Part shown: positions 43,262-51,595 of the stretch, piece by piece
Layout of the letters: every line of letters starts with the position of its first letter
Numbering within the stretch: position 1 is the stretch's first letter
Translations under genes and position numbers: made by a program
NCBI RefSeq assembly: GCF_003938655.1
Contig: NZ_RJJT01000019.1
Coordinates: forward strand, 1 to 64,000
DNA: 64,000 nucleotides
Source: Rhizobium pisi
GTDB taxonomy: Bacteria; Pseudomonadota; Alphaproteobacteria; Rhizobiales; Rhizobiaceae
Direction of reading: 5' to 3'
The notes under the pieces: generated by a model
Told to the model about the DNA's origin: nothing
Database searches by the model: none
Seen by the model: the letters and a program-made list of their open reading frames with translations, nothing else

Positions 43262-44189
43262 CAAGTGTCTTCTTGATGTGCCAGCGGTCGTGATACCACA
43301 GCCACTGTTCGGGATACTCCCGCACCCAGCTTTCCACCTTGTCATTGAGCAGCTGGGCGGCGGCCGGCAGGTCGAGATTGCCTTTGGCGTCGCGCGGCAT
43401 ATCAAGCCGCGGCTCAATTTCCAGCCTGTAGCGGTTTCCAGGCAGGCGGATGCAGCGGGCCGGATAGACTTCACAATTGAACTGGCGCACCAGCTTCGGC
43501 AGCAACGGATTGGTCTTCACATCGCGCCCGAAGAAGGTGCCCTTCAGCCCCTTGCGGAACTTCTGGTCGACGAGGACGCCCACGCCCTGCCCCGCTTCCA
43601 GCTGACGGGCGAGCGCGAAGGAGGAGCCCGCATGCGAGGGCACCAGCTTGCCCATCCGCGCGCTCCTGAAATCGAACACCTTCTTGGCGATATAGGGATT
43701 GTTCGGCGGGCGGAAGAGCACAGTCACCGTCAGCCCGAAGGCCGCACCCGCCACCGGCAGCAGCTCGAAATTAGCGGTATGGCCGGTAAAGACGATGAAG
43801 GGGCGCGGATTGTCGCGCAGGTCGAGGAAAATCGGAATGCCCGACACCTCCACCCTGCCCGGTTCCGATTTTTCGGGATCATAATCGAAGAGCTGATCGA
43901 GGAAGACGTATTCGGCCGCCAGCCGGCCCATGTTGCCCCAGCTTCCGAGCGCGATCTCCTCGATCTCGGCATCGCTCTTGTCAGGGAAGGCATTGCGCAG
44001 ATTGGTCAGCATTAGCCTGTGGCGGCGGGTCAGCGGGCCGATGCGACGCATCATCCGATCAGCAAAGCGGATCGCGCCGTCGGCCGGAAACAGCTTGAGG
44101 AAATTCAGGAAGCCGAACATCACCTGCGCCACCAGCCATTGCTGGAAGTGCATGAGCGCCAGAACGATCCGGGTGATGAACAGCTTCAC
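43257..44189 (-). CDS. lpxXL: Lipid A very-long-chain acyltransferase LpxXL
   Basis: 310 residues of the LpxL/HtrB family. An N-terminal membrane helix precedes the catalytic HX4E motif in FTGHTANFELLPVAGAAFG, then RPPNNPYIAKKVFDFRSARM and GVGVLVDQKFRKGLKGTFFG. It transfers the 27-hydroxyoctacosanoyl chain from AcpXL to the lipid A precursor at the inner membrane. The operon position, as last gene after acpXL, fabZ, two fabF and adh, is that of rhizobial lpxXL and supports the name. Confidence 0.93.
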   Translation of the reverse strand: MKLFITRIVLALMHFQQWLVAQVMFGFLNFLKLFPADGAIRFADRMMRRIGPLTRRHRLMLTNLRNAFPDKSDAEIEEIALGSWGNMGRLAAEYVFLDQLFDYDPEKSEPGRVEVSGIPIFLDLRDNPRPFIVFTGHTANFELLPVAGAAFGLTVTVLFRPPNNPYIAKKVFDFRSARMGKLVPSHAGSSFALARQLEAGQGVGVLVDQKFRKGLKGTFFGRDVKTNPLLPKLVRQFNCEVYPARCIRLPGNRYRLEIEPRLDMPRDAKGNLDLPAAAQLLNDKVESWVREYPEQWLWYHDRWHIKKTLA

Positions 44190-44196
44190 TTGGGGC

Positions 44197-45225
44197 TCAA
44201 TCCATCTTCAGGATGATCTTGCCGAAGATCTGGCGCGATTCCATCCGCTCCAGCGCCCGGTCGATATCGCTGAAGCTGACTTCGGTATCGATGACGGGAT
44301 GGACGAGCCCACGGCCCATCTTCTGCATGGCGTCGGCCATGTTCTCCATGCGGCAACCGAAGGAGCCGAGCAGCTTCAATTGCTGCTGGAAGAGCATCAT
44401 CAAGTTCATCTCTGTGGAAACGCCCGAAGTCGAACCGCAGGTGACGAGCCGCCCGCCGCGCTTCATGCAGAGCATCGAGCCTGCCCAGGTGTCCTTGCCG
44501 ACATGTTCGAAGACGACGTCGACGCCCTTCTTCTTGGTGAGCTTGCGCACCACGCCTTCGAAGCGGTCGGTGCGGTAGTTGATGACGTGATCGGCGCCGA
44601 GCGCCTTCGCCTTCTCGATCTTGTCGTCGGAACCGACAGTCGTGATAACAGTGCAGCCGATCTTCTTGGCAAGCTGGATCGCCGCCGTGCCGATGCCGGA
44701 GCCGCCGGCATGGACGAGGATCGTTTCGCCGGGTTCGAGCTTGGCGTTGTCGAACAGCATGTGCTCGACCGTGCCGAAGGTGACGGGCGCCAGCGCTGCC
44801 CCGATTGCGTCGACGCCGGGAGGGGCCGGAACGAGCAGGCGCGCGGGAAGGTTGACCTTCTCCTGCGCAAAGCCGTCGAGATGGAAGCCGTGCACGCCGG
44901 AGACATGTTCGCAGAGATTGTCGCGGCCTTCGCGGCACGGGCGGCAGAGGCCGCAGGTGCGCGCGCCGTAGATCGAGACGAGCTGGCCGGGAAGGACGTT
45001 GGCAACACCGGGACCGATCGCTTCGACGACGCCGGAGGCTTCCGCGCCGATGACGAGCGGCATCTTGCGCTTGGCAAACGCCATGCCGCGCCAGCCCCAG
45101 ACGTCGATGTGGTTGAGCGCCACGGCCTTGACGCGCAGCGTCACCTCGCCGGCGCCAGGCGCATCGGGTTCCGGCAGGTCGGTGATCTCAAGCTTGCGGT
45201 CGTCGATCAGTTGCAAAGCGCGCAT
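44197..45225 (-). CDS. Zinc-binding dehydrogenase of the acpXL cluster
   Basis: 342 residues of the medium-chain dehydrogenase/reductase family. A structural-zinc lobe is present (GARTCGLCRPCREGRDNLCE). The cofactor site is VHAGGSGIGTAAIQLAKKIG, then TVGSDDKIEKAKALGADHVI. In other rhizobia this gene (adh2XL) lies at the same place in the VLCFA cluster and may serve an enoyl- or keto-reductase step or 27-hydroxylation-linked step; the precise reaction is not settled. It is 7 bp upstream of lpxXL. Confidence 0.9.
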   Translation of the reverse strand: MRALQLIDDRKLEITDLPEPDAPGAGEVTLRVKAVALNHIDVWGWRGMAFAKRKMPLVIGAEASGVVEAIGPGVANVLPGQLVSIYGARTCGLCRPCREGRDNLCEHVSGVHGFHLDGFAQEKVNLPARLLVPAPPGVDAIGAALAPVTFGTVEHMLFDNAKLEPGETILVHAGGSGIGTAAIQLAKKIGCTVITTVGSDDKIEKAKALGADHVINYRTDRFEGVVRKLTKKKGVDVVFEHVGKDTWAGSMLCMKRGGRLVTCGSTSGVSTEMNLMMLFQQQLKLLGSFGCRMENMADAMQKMGRGLVHPVIDTEVSFSDIDRALERMESRQIFGKIILKMD

Positions 45226-45281
45226 GGCAAAATCCCTCGCCTTCTAGGCGGTCTTCTTATCCTGAATTTGTCGGGAACCGC

Positions 45282-46568
45282 TTAAGCCGGTTCGAGCGCC
45301 ATGACAAGGCTGGCATTCTGCCCGCCAAAGCCGAAGGAGTTGGAAAGCACGGCCGAAACCTGGGCTTCCCGCTTCTTGTTCGGCACGACATCGAGCACAA
45401 TCGACGGATCGGGATTGTTGTAGTTGATCGTCGGCGGCAGCGTGCCGGTCAGCATGGTCTGCAGCGAGAAGACCGCTTCGACGGCGCCGGCCGCCGTCAG
45501 CGTATGGCCGATCATCGACTTGTTGGACGAGACGGGAATGCCGACCAGCTTCTCGCCGAAGACGGCGGACATCGAGCCATATTCCATCTTGTCGTTTTCA
45601 GGCGTCGACGTGCCATGGGCGTTGATATAGCCGATATCGTCCTCGCTCATGCCGGCATCGGCAAGGGCGGCACGGATCGTTGCGATCGCCGGGGCGCCAT
45701 CCGGCGAAGACCGGGTGCGGTGGAAGCTGTCGGCCTTGTCGCCCGCACCCTTCATGATGCCGAGCACCTTGGCGCCGCGAGCAATCGCCGATTCCAGCGA
45801 TTCCAGCACCAGCGTGGCGGCGCCCTCGGCGATGACGAAGCCGTCGCGATCTTTGCTGAACGGCTTGGAAGCCTTGGTCGGCGGATCGTTCTGCGTCGAA
45901 AGGGCAGACAGCAGCGAGAAGCGGATCAGCGCTTCGGCGCTGAGAGACCCGTCGGTTGCAACCGTCAGCGCGCGGGTCGTGCGGCCCTGGCGGATCGCCT
46001 CGATGCCGAGCTGGATCGCTGTGGCGCCGGAGGCGCAGGCCGTCGACAGCGTCACGGGAAGGCCGCGCGTTCCGAACCGGTCGGCAAGGCGCTCGGAAAT
46101 CGCGCCGAACAGGGCCGCCTCGTGGAAGGCGGGATCCGGCCGCTGGCGCAGCGCCGTCAGGAAGCGCTCATAAGCGTCACCCGGATGATCTGAGGCCGGC
46201 GAACGGTCGGCAAGCTCGAAGCGCGCGCTCCATTCCGGCTCGATCGGCGGGGCGGCAAGGAACAGCGGGCCGTTGAAATCGCCAGAAAGGCCGGCATTGG
46301 CAAGTGCCTCGATCGTCGTTTCCCGCGCGAACGCGTAGGAGCGCTCGACGGCGTTCGGCGTGGGAATGCCGATGAAATCGACAGTGCCGGCGATCTTGGT
46401 CGACAGGCCCTCGGTCGGGAAGCGGTTGATCTCGTGGATTCCCGATGTTCCGGAGACAAGGGCTGCCCAGTTATCGGAAAGGCCCTGGCCGAGCGAGGTG
46501 ATGATGCCCATGCCGGTTACCGCCACGATCGGACGGCCGAGATGATCCTGGTAAGCGGAAGCTGTCAT
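45282..46568 (-). CDS. fabF1XL: Beta-ketoacyl-ACP synthase FabF1XL, catalytic subunit
   Basis: 428 residues from the ATG at 46568 (GAGGAGTGAGGAT upstream). The complete ketosynthase triad is visible: Cys in VTLSTACASGATAIQLGIEA, His in YINAHGTSTPENDKMEYGSM, and His in NKSMIGHTLTAAGAVEAVFS. It elongates acyl chains on AcpXL towards C28. It lies 11 bp after the fabF2XL gene, whose product lacks the Cys, so the two probably form a heterodimer. Confidence 0.92.
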   Translation of the reverse strand: MTASAYQDHLGRPIVAVTGMGIITSLGQGLSDNWAALVSGTSGIHEINRFPTEGLSTKIAGTVDFIGIPTPNAVERSYAFARETTIEALANAGLSGDFNGPLFLAAPPIEPEWSARFELADRSPASDHPGDAYERFLTALRQRPDPAFHEAALFGAISERLADRFGTRGLPVTLSTACASGATAIQLGIEAIRQGRTTRALTVATDGSLSAEALIRFSLLSALSTQNDPPTKASKPFSKDRDGFVIAEGAATLVLESLESAIARGAKVLGIMKGAGDKADSFHRTRSSPDGAPAIATIRAALADAGMSEDDIGYINAHGTSTPENDKMEYGSMSAVFGEKLVGIPVSSNKSMIGHTLTAAGAVEAVFSLQTMLTGTLPPTINYNNPDPSIVLDVVPNKKREAQVSAVLSNSFGFGGQNASLVMALEPA

Positions 46569-46579
46569 ATCCTCACTCC

Positions 46580-47785
46580 TCACGCATTTGCGGAAAGAAC
46601 GGCGACGCCCTCGCCGCGCTGGTGCCCGACCGTCGTCACGATGGCAGCCTTGGTGCCGGCGCGCATCGGGCCTTCATGGGCGGCATCGAACGGCGGCACC
46701 TTGGCATTGCCGTCAATGGCAAGGGCTGCGAGCGCCAGGCCCAGCGTGAACTGCGTCTCGATCGTATGGCCGGTGACGCCGCCGAAACCGCGGATCGCAA
46801 CGTCGGGCAATTGATGTTCGAGCACCGCACGCTCTCGGGCGGCAAGATCGTGCATGCCAGTCGAGCCGGAAAAGATCGCCGTGCTCTCGGGCGCAAGCCC
46901 GGCGGCCGGCGCCAGAAGCCGCTCGAGGCGGACTTCGAAATTGCCGGCATTGCGGTTGCCGCGATCGCCCTCGACCGCGTTGACGACGGCATAGATATGG
47001 GCACCGCGCGCTTCGGCGTGCTTGCGCGATTCGAGCACCAGGAAGGCGCCGGCCGAACCGGTGATCATGCCGCCGCCGTCGCTTGGCTTGCGGGACCAGA
47101 GCGGCGCCCAGTCGCCGCGCGCATGGGCGCCGATCGCCTCGGTGAGCAGGATCATGTCGGGACGTTCGGCCGCAAAGGCGCCACCAACAAGCGCATGCGA
47201 GGATTCGCCCGATTTGATACGGTAGAAGGCGGTCTCGACGGCCGAGATGCCGGCCGCTTCCTCGCCCATGAAGGTGCGCGAGGAGCCGGTGACCTTGTGG
47301 ACGATCGAGATATTGCCGGCAAGCAGGTTGGAGAGCTGGGCGAGGAACAGCGTGGGCCTGAGTTCCGTCGTCAGCTTCTCGTTCAAGAGCAGCTCGCGGT
47401 CGTTGCGCTTCAGCGCCTCGTCGACGATCAGCGTATCGACATTGATGTCACGCTCGCCGCCGCCGGCCGCCACGATCATGTCCATCGTGCCGCAGGCTTC
47501 GATATCGTCCTTGAAGCCGGCATCGTCGAGCGCCAGCCCGGCGGCGAAAACGCCGATGCGCTGCCAGTTTTCCATCTGGCGCTGGTCGCCGCGCTTGGCG
47601 ATCTGCTGCGACCAGTCGATCTCAGGCAGCGGGTGCACCGGATAGGGTTTGAATTTCTCGGTCTCGACGATCGCCTTCGGCGCGCTTTCGGCCGAAAGCA
47701 GCGCGATATGCGCATCCTTGCCGACGCCCTGACAGGTGACGATGCCGACGCCCGAAATGACGACGTCGTTTGTAGCCTTGCTCAT
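46580..47785 (-). CDS. fabF2XL: Beta-ketoacyl-ACP synthase-like FabF2XL without active-site Cys
   Basis: 401 residues from the ATG at 47785 (MSKATNDVVISGVGIVTCQG). The thiolase fold is clear (VVISGVGIVTCQGVGKDAHI, DDAGFKDDI, LVGGAFAAERPDMILLTEAI), but the nucleophile region reads KVTGSSRTFMGEEAAGISAV with no Cys. The first catalytic His motif (NAHGT) is replaced by GSTGMHDL; GGVTGHTIETQFTLGLAL is retained. This is the pattern of chain-length factors in type II polyketide synthases. It probably sets chain length together with FabF1XL. Its ATG overlaps the fabZ stop by 4 bp. Confidence 0.88.
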   Translation of the reverse strand: MSKATNDVVISGVGIVTCQGVGKDAHIALLSAESAPKAIVETEKFKPYPVHPLPEIDWSQQIAKRGDQRQMENWQRIGVFAAGLALDDAGFKDDIEACGTMDMIVAAGGGERDINVDTLIVDEALKRNDRELLLNEKLTTELRPTLFLAQLSNLLAGNISIVHKVTGSSRTFMGEEAAGISAVETAFYRIKSGESSHALVGGAFAAERPDMILLTEAIGAHARGDWAPLWSRKPSDGGGMITGSAGAFLVLESRKHAEARGAHIYAVVNAVEGDRGNRNAGNFEVRLERLLAPAAGLAPESTAIFSGSTGMHDLAARERAVLEHQLPDVAIRGFGGVTGHTIETQFTLGLALAALAIDGNAKVPPFDAAHEGPMRAGTKAAIVTTVGHQRGEGVAVLSANA

Positions 47786-48264
47786 CCAACCACTCCCTGC
47801 GCCGCGATCGCTTCGAGAAGCCCTATCTCGCCGGCGCGTTTTTTCACGATATCGCCGAGCGGCACCTCGGAAAACGGCATGGTGCGCAACTTCAGCTGCG
47901 CGTCGCACACCTTCTTGCCGCCGCTGGTGATCTTGGCCTTGGTGACCGCGAAACCCGAACCGTCATGTTCCAGCACCGCCTCGATGTCGAGTACGGCCTC
48001 GGGTTCGACGAAGGTGCGCATCTTGGCGCCGTCGACCGTCATCAGGAAGGGCATGGCAGCGAAATTAGTGACGGCTAGCACCAGCATGCCGGAGGCCTGC
48101 GCCATGGTCTCGATCAGGAGCACGCCGGGAACCAGCGGCATTCCGGGAAAATGGCCTTCGAAGACGGGGCTTTTGGCCGGCACGACAGATCGCGCCTTAA
48201 GCGTGCCCTTCTTCAGGTCCACCGCTTCGACGCGGTCAATCATCTGGAAATATTCCAGCAGCAT
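47782..48264 (-). CDS. fabZXL: 3-hydroxyacyl-ACP dehydratase FabZ-like, acpXL cluster
   Basis: 160 residues from the ATG at 48264 (GGAGG eight bases upstream). The hot-dog fold active site is PVFEGHFPGMPLVPGVLLIE with His and downstream Glu, followed by TMAQASG, as in FabZ. It dehydrates 3-hydroxyacyl-AcpXL intermediates during synthesis of the 27-hydroxyoctacosanoate chain. It is second in the operon, 113 bp after acpXL, with a 4-bp overlap to fabF2XL. Confidence 0.93.
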   Translation of the reverse strand: MLLEYFQMIDRVEAVDLKKGTLKARSVVPAKSPVFEGHFPGMPLVPGVLLIETMAQASGMLVLAVTNFAAMPFLMTVDGAKMRTFVEPEAVLDIEAVLEHDGSGFAVTKAKITSGGKKVCDAQLKLRTMPFSEVPLGDIVKKRAGEIGLLEAIAAQGVVG

Positions 48265-48377
48265 TCGGATCCTCCGGCCCAACGCGCAAAAGCCCTGGGA
48301 AGGCCTACTTAGGAACAAAATCGCCCGGCCGCCATATCAACGGCGGCAGGGCGTGAAAAAAAGACGATGGTGTCGCT

Positions 48378-48656
48378 TCAAGCCTTGGCGGCTTTGAGTT
48401 CGTCGATCTTGGCGCAGAGGTTCTTCAGCACGAAATATTCTTCGGTGGAAACCTTGCCTTCGTTGACTTCCTGCGTCCACTTTTCGAGCGGGATCTTGAT
48501 GCCGAATTCCTTATCGATCGCAAAGACGATGTCGAGGAAATCGAGGCTGTCGATACCGAGGTCGTCGATCGTATGGCTTTCCGGCGTGATCGTGGCGCGA
48601 TCGATCTCGCTGGTTTCTGCAATAATGTCGGCAACTTTATCGAATGTAGCGGTCAC
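48378..48656 (-). CDS. acpXL: Acyl carrier protein AcpXL
   Basis: 92 residues from a GTG at 48656, with GAGG eight bases upstream; no ATG start gives the right N-terminus ([19 protein letters not shown]). The phosphopantetheine attachment motif [18 protein letters not shown] has Ser at about residue 37. The protein carries the very-long-chain hydroxy fatty acid destined for lipid A in rhizobia. First gene of the acpXL-fabZ-fabF2-fabF1-adh-lpxXL operon and divergent from fnrN, with 384 bp between the start codons. Confidence 0.95.
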
Positions 48657-48896
48657 GCGCTCTACCTCATGAAATGACGATTTAAACCCCCTCATAGGCA
48701 AATCCATTTCAAAAGCCAATGCTTTCGTCCCGGCGTTGCGGCAATTTGCCGATTGGGTGTTGCCTAAACAGCAATGGATACCGGCCTTTCCGGGCCTGAG
48801 ACAGGCGTCGAGGCGGGAAGCGATGCCATTGCGGAAAACCCACCACGCCGGCTGGGCGATGAAGCCGTCCGAATCAAAGCCGGCGACTGCCCACAC

Positions 48897-48910
48897 TTGA
48901 TCTGGATCAA
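48897..48910. promoter_or_regulatory. Anaerobox 1 (FNR/FixK-type site)
   Basis: TTGAT-CTGG-ATCAA matches the FNR/FnrN/FixK consensus TTGATnnnnATCAA exactly. It lies 131 bp before the fnrN start codon and 241 bp before acpXL. Confidence 0.93.
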
Positions 48911-48928
48911 ATCGCGATCGCGGCGAAA

Positions 48929-48942
48929 TTGATAATCATCAA
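48929..48942. promoter_or_regulatory. Anaerobox 2 (FNR/FixK-type site)
   Basis: TTGAT-AATC-ATCAA, a second exact consensus site centred 32 bp from the first and 99 bp before the fnrN ATG. A distal activating site plus a proximal repressing site is the known autoregulation layout of rhizobial fnrN genes. Confidence 0.93.
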
Positions 48943-49040
48943 ACCGCGCTGGAAGAAATCGGGATAGCCGAACCCGCAATAGCGGCGTAATCGTCTCAGG
49001 CATGCCCGGACATGTCTGGGATTTCGAAGGGATCAGGAAT

Positions 49041-49760
49041 ATGGACGTCGCACGCAGTGAGGTTTCCGAGGTCGGCATCCCCGTCGCCTGCCGTTCCTGT
49101 CAGGCGCGACACGGGGTCGTCTGCGGCGCGCTGTCGAGCAATCAGCTGAAGGAGCTCGGCCGCCACTCGCTGCGGCGCAAGGTCGATGCCGGCTGCGAGA
49201 TCATCGCTCAAGGGTCGGAAAGCTCTTTCTATTCGAACATCATGCGCGGCGTGGTGAAGCTCTGCAAGGTGATGCCGGACGGGCGCCAGCAGATCGTCGG
49301 CCTGCAATTTGCCCCCGATTTCGTCGGCAGGCCCTTCGTGCGCGAAAGCACGCTGTCGGCCGAGGCTGCGACCGATGCCGAAATCTGCGTCTTCCCCCGC
49401 AACCTGCTCGACCGCATGATATCGGAAACGCCGGAACTGCAGCGCAGCCTGCACGACCAGGCGCTGAAGGAACTGGATGCCGCGCGTGAATGGATGCTGA
49501 CGCTCGGCCGGCGCACGGCGGAAGAGAAAGTCGCAAGCCTTCTCTACCTGATCGCCACCCACGCCGAGCCGCAAACGGCCACGAGCGCCGCCTTCGACCT
49601 GCCCCTGTCACGCGCCGAGATCGCCGATTTCCTGGGGCTGACGATCGAAACCGTCAGCCGTCAGATGACCAGATTGCGCAAGCGGGGCATCATCCTGATC
49701 GAAAACTCCAGACACATCGTCGTTCCCGACATGGATGAGCTGGAGAGGATTACCGCGTAA
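49041..49760 (+). CDS. fnrN: FnrN, oxygen-sensing Crp/Fnr regulator
   Basis: 239 residues from the ATG at 49041; an in-frame ATG at 49002 is the alternative. The Fe-S cluster ligands are CRSCQARHGVVC (about residues 17, 20 and 28) and Cys in DAEICVFPRN (about 116), the layout of FNR. The cyclic-nucleotide-like sensor domain is followed by the HTH AEIADFLGLTIETVSRQMTR with the FNR recognition residues Glu and Ser-Arg. It activates micro-oxic genes such as fixNOQP in nodules. Two anaeroboxes precede it, so it is probably autoregulated. Confidence 0.94.
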   Translation: MDVARSEVSEVGIPVACRSCQARHGVVCGALSSNQLKELGRHSLRRKVDAGCEIIAQGSESSFYSNIMRGVVKLCKVMPDGRQQIVGLQFAPDFVGRPFVRESTLSAEAATDAEICVFPRNLLDRMISETPELQRSLHDQALKELDAAREWMLTLGRRTAEEKVASLLYLIATHAEPQTATSAAFDLPLSRAEIADFLGLTIETVSRQMTRLRKRGIILIENSRHIVVPDMDELERITA

Positions 49761-50178
49761 TAACAACCCGGGTATTGGCAAGACCGATCTGCCGCGCCAG
49801 TGAGAAGAACTGCGCCGCATTGTCGGGATGCAGGCGGACGCAGCCATGCGAGGCGGGCGTGCCTAGACGCTTCAGGTCGTAGGTGGCGTGAACGGCATAA
49901 CCGCCGTTGAAAAAGACGGCGTAGGGCATCGGCGCATTGTCGTATTTCCGCGAGCGGTGATCGCGCGACAGCCACTTGGCGCTCCACGAACCGGTCGGCG
50001 TGACATAGCCGTTGCGCGCGGTGGAAACCTTCCAGCGATACTTCACCCAACCGTTCTCGGTGACGGTCATCGTCTGCTTGCCGATGCTGATATTGGCAAC
50101 CAGGGTCGCCGCCACGGCGGCAACGGGAGAAAACTGCAGCAATAAACTTGCGGCCGCGGCGGCCAAAATCGTCTTCAT
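49750..50178 (-). CDS. L,D-transpeptidase (YkuD family)
   Basis: 142 residues from the ATG at 50178 with AGAGGGG upstream. A signal peptide (MKTILAAAAASLLLQFSPVA, then AVAA) directs it to the periplasm. The YkuD catalytic motif is complete: VHATYDLKRLGTPASHGCVR with the nucleophile Cys and conserved His, Ser and Arg. It cross-links peptidoglycan through meso-diaminopimelate (3-3 links) or anchors proteins. It has only the minimal catalytic domain. Its 3' end overlaps that of fnrN by 11 bp, convergently. Confidence 0.92.
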   Translation of the reverse strand: MKTILAAAAASLLLQFSPVAAVAATLVANISIGKQTMTVTENGWVKYRWKVSTARNGYVTPTGSWSAKWLSRDHRSRKYDNAPMPYAVFFNGGYAVHATYDLKRLGTPASHGCVRLHPDNAAQFFSLARQIGLANTRVVITR

Positions 50179-50325
50179 GATAACCCCTCTTCGCACTCGC
50201 GCAGTTTCAACTGCGCCCTCACGAAAGAGAGACTATGGCAATACTTATTATATAGCTTTAACCCGAATGGTAATCACAATTCTAACAAGCCAAAGCGGAA
50301 GTAAGCAGCAAGCAGCGGCGCCGGC

Positions 50326-50526
50326 TCACTGGAGCTTGCGCGCCGCCGAAGGCTGCTTGAGCCGCTGATAGGCCTTCTTCATCTTCTCGCGGATCGAGGC
50401 CATGGTGCCGAGATTATGCCCGCAGGCCGCACAAGTGATGATGTCGGTCTCCCGGATCTCAGCCCGCTCGAACTTCATCTTGGTGCTCTTGCACTTCGGG
50501 CACGGTAATTCAACCTGAACTGACAT
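50326..50526 (-). CDS. Small zinc-ribbon protein
   Basis: 66 residues from the ATG at 50526 (GGAAG upstream). Two CxxC knuckles (LPCPKCKSTKMKFERAEIRE and ITCAACGHNLG) form a treble-clef or zinc-ribbon fold. The C-terminal tail is basic (REKMKKAYQRLKQPSAARK), suggesting nucleic-acid or ribosome contact. Function unknown; a conserved ECs-like small protein in rhizobia by appearance, which I cannot verify. Confidence 0.8.
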   Translation of the reverse strand: MSVQVELPCPKCKSTKMKFERAEIRETDIITCAACGHNLGTMASIREKMKKAYQRLKQPSAARKLQ

Positions 50527-50614
50527 GGCTCTGCTTCCGGTGTGATTGGATATGAGGCGCTTCGCATAAACGTTTGAGTGGGGCATGTCCACAGGAGTGT
50601 ACGGTGGGATACCC

Positions 50615-51595
50615 CTACAAAAGACACAGGAACAACCCGAACGTCATGCCGGCAAGCACCGTGCAGCTCGCATGAAACACCGATATGCCGTCCTCAACAT
50701 CGCGCGATGTTGCAAGGTCGCGGCCGGGATTGTTGATCATCGGCTCGGTCACGACGACGCCGCCATAGATGCGGGGGCCGGCGAGCTGGACATTCAGCGC
50801 CCCTGCCATTGCCGCCTCCGGCCGGCCGGAATTCGGCGAACGGTGCAGGCCGCCGTCGCGGATCGCCACGCGGATCGCCTCGCGGCAGGCGCTCGTGCCC
50901 CGCCGAAGCCAGGCGCCGGCGGCAATCAGCAGGATGGAAAGCCGGGCGGCCGGCCAGTTGGCGAGATCGTCGAGTCGGGCCGAGGCCCAGCCGAAATCGA
51001 TGTATTTTTCCGACTTGTGGCCGATCATCGAATCCGCGGTGTTCAGCATCTTATAGGCAAGCAGCCCTGGCAGGCCGAACACGGCATACCAGAGCGCCGG
51101 CGCCACGACGCCGTCGGAGAAATTCTCAGCAAGGCTTTCAATCGCCGCACGGCAGACGGCCGGTTCGTCCAGCGTCTCGGGATCGCGCCCGACGATGCGG
51201 GAGACGGCGGCCCGTCCGCCGGCAAGCCCCTCGTCCCGAAGCGCGGCGGCAACGGCCCCAACGTGATCGGCAAGGCTTTTCTGCGCCAGGAAAATCGCCA
51301 CCAGCCCGGTTTCGAGCAGGATGCCGATCGGGCCGAAGAGCGCGAAGAAACGGTTGAACACGATGCCTGCGATGACGGCCACGAGAAGAAGCGCCAGGAT
51401 GGCGGCAACACCGTTCATCCGGCACTGCGACCCCTTCAGGCTCGCATTGTTGAACTTTCGGTCGGCAAAGGAGATCGCCTCACCGAAAAGGACGACGGGA
51501 TGCGGCAGCCGCGACCACAGCCATTGCGGATCGCCCATGAGCCGGTCGAGCAGCAGCGCCAGAAGCAGCACGAGAAGGTTTTCGTCGATCGTCAT
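50615..51595 (-). CDS. cobD: Adenosylcobinamide-phosphate synthase CobD (CbiB)
   Basis: 326 residues of an integral membrane protein. The family N-terminus LLVLLLALLLDRLMGDPQWL, WSRLPHPVVLFGEAISFADR and the signature ESLAENFSDGVVAPALWYAV are clear; the last also contains the NTADSMIGHKSEKYIDFGWA stretch downstream. It attaches (R)-1-aminopropan-2-ol or its phosphate to adenosylcobyric acid. Last gene of cobA-cobB-cobC-cobD; overlaps cobC by 4 bp. Confidence 0.95.
   Translation of the reverse strand: MTIDENLLVLLLALLLDRLMGDPQWLWSRLPHPVVLFGEAISFADRKFNNASLKGSQCRMNGVAAILALLLVAVIAGIVFNRFFALFGPIGILLETGLVAIFLAQKSLADHVGAVAAALRDEGLAGGRAAVSRIVGRDPETLDEPAVCRAAIESLAENFSDGVVAPALWYAVFGLPGLLAYKMLNTADSMIGHKSEKYIDFGWASARLDDLANWPAARLSILLIAAGAWLRRGTSACREAIRVAIRDGGLHRSPNSGRPEAAMAGALNVQLAGPRIYGGVVVTEPMINNPGRDLATSRDVEDGISVFHASCTVLAGMTFGLFLCLL

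Noticed and set aside
46622..48397. 591-codon plus-strand open frame across the acpXL cluster
   Set aside because: Antisense to fabF2XL, fabZXL and acpXL, all with intact family motifs.
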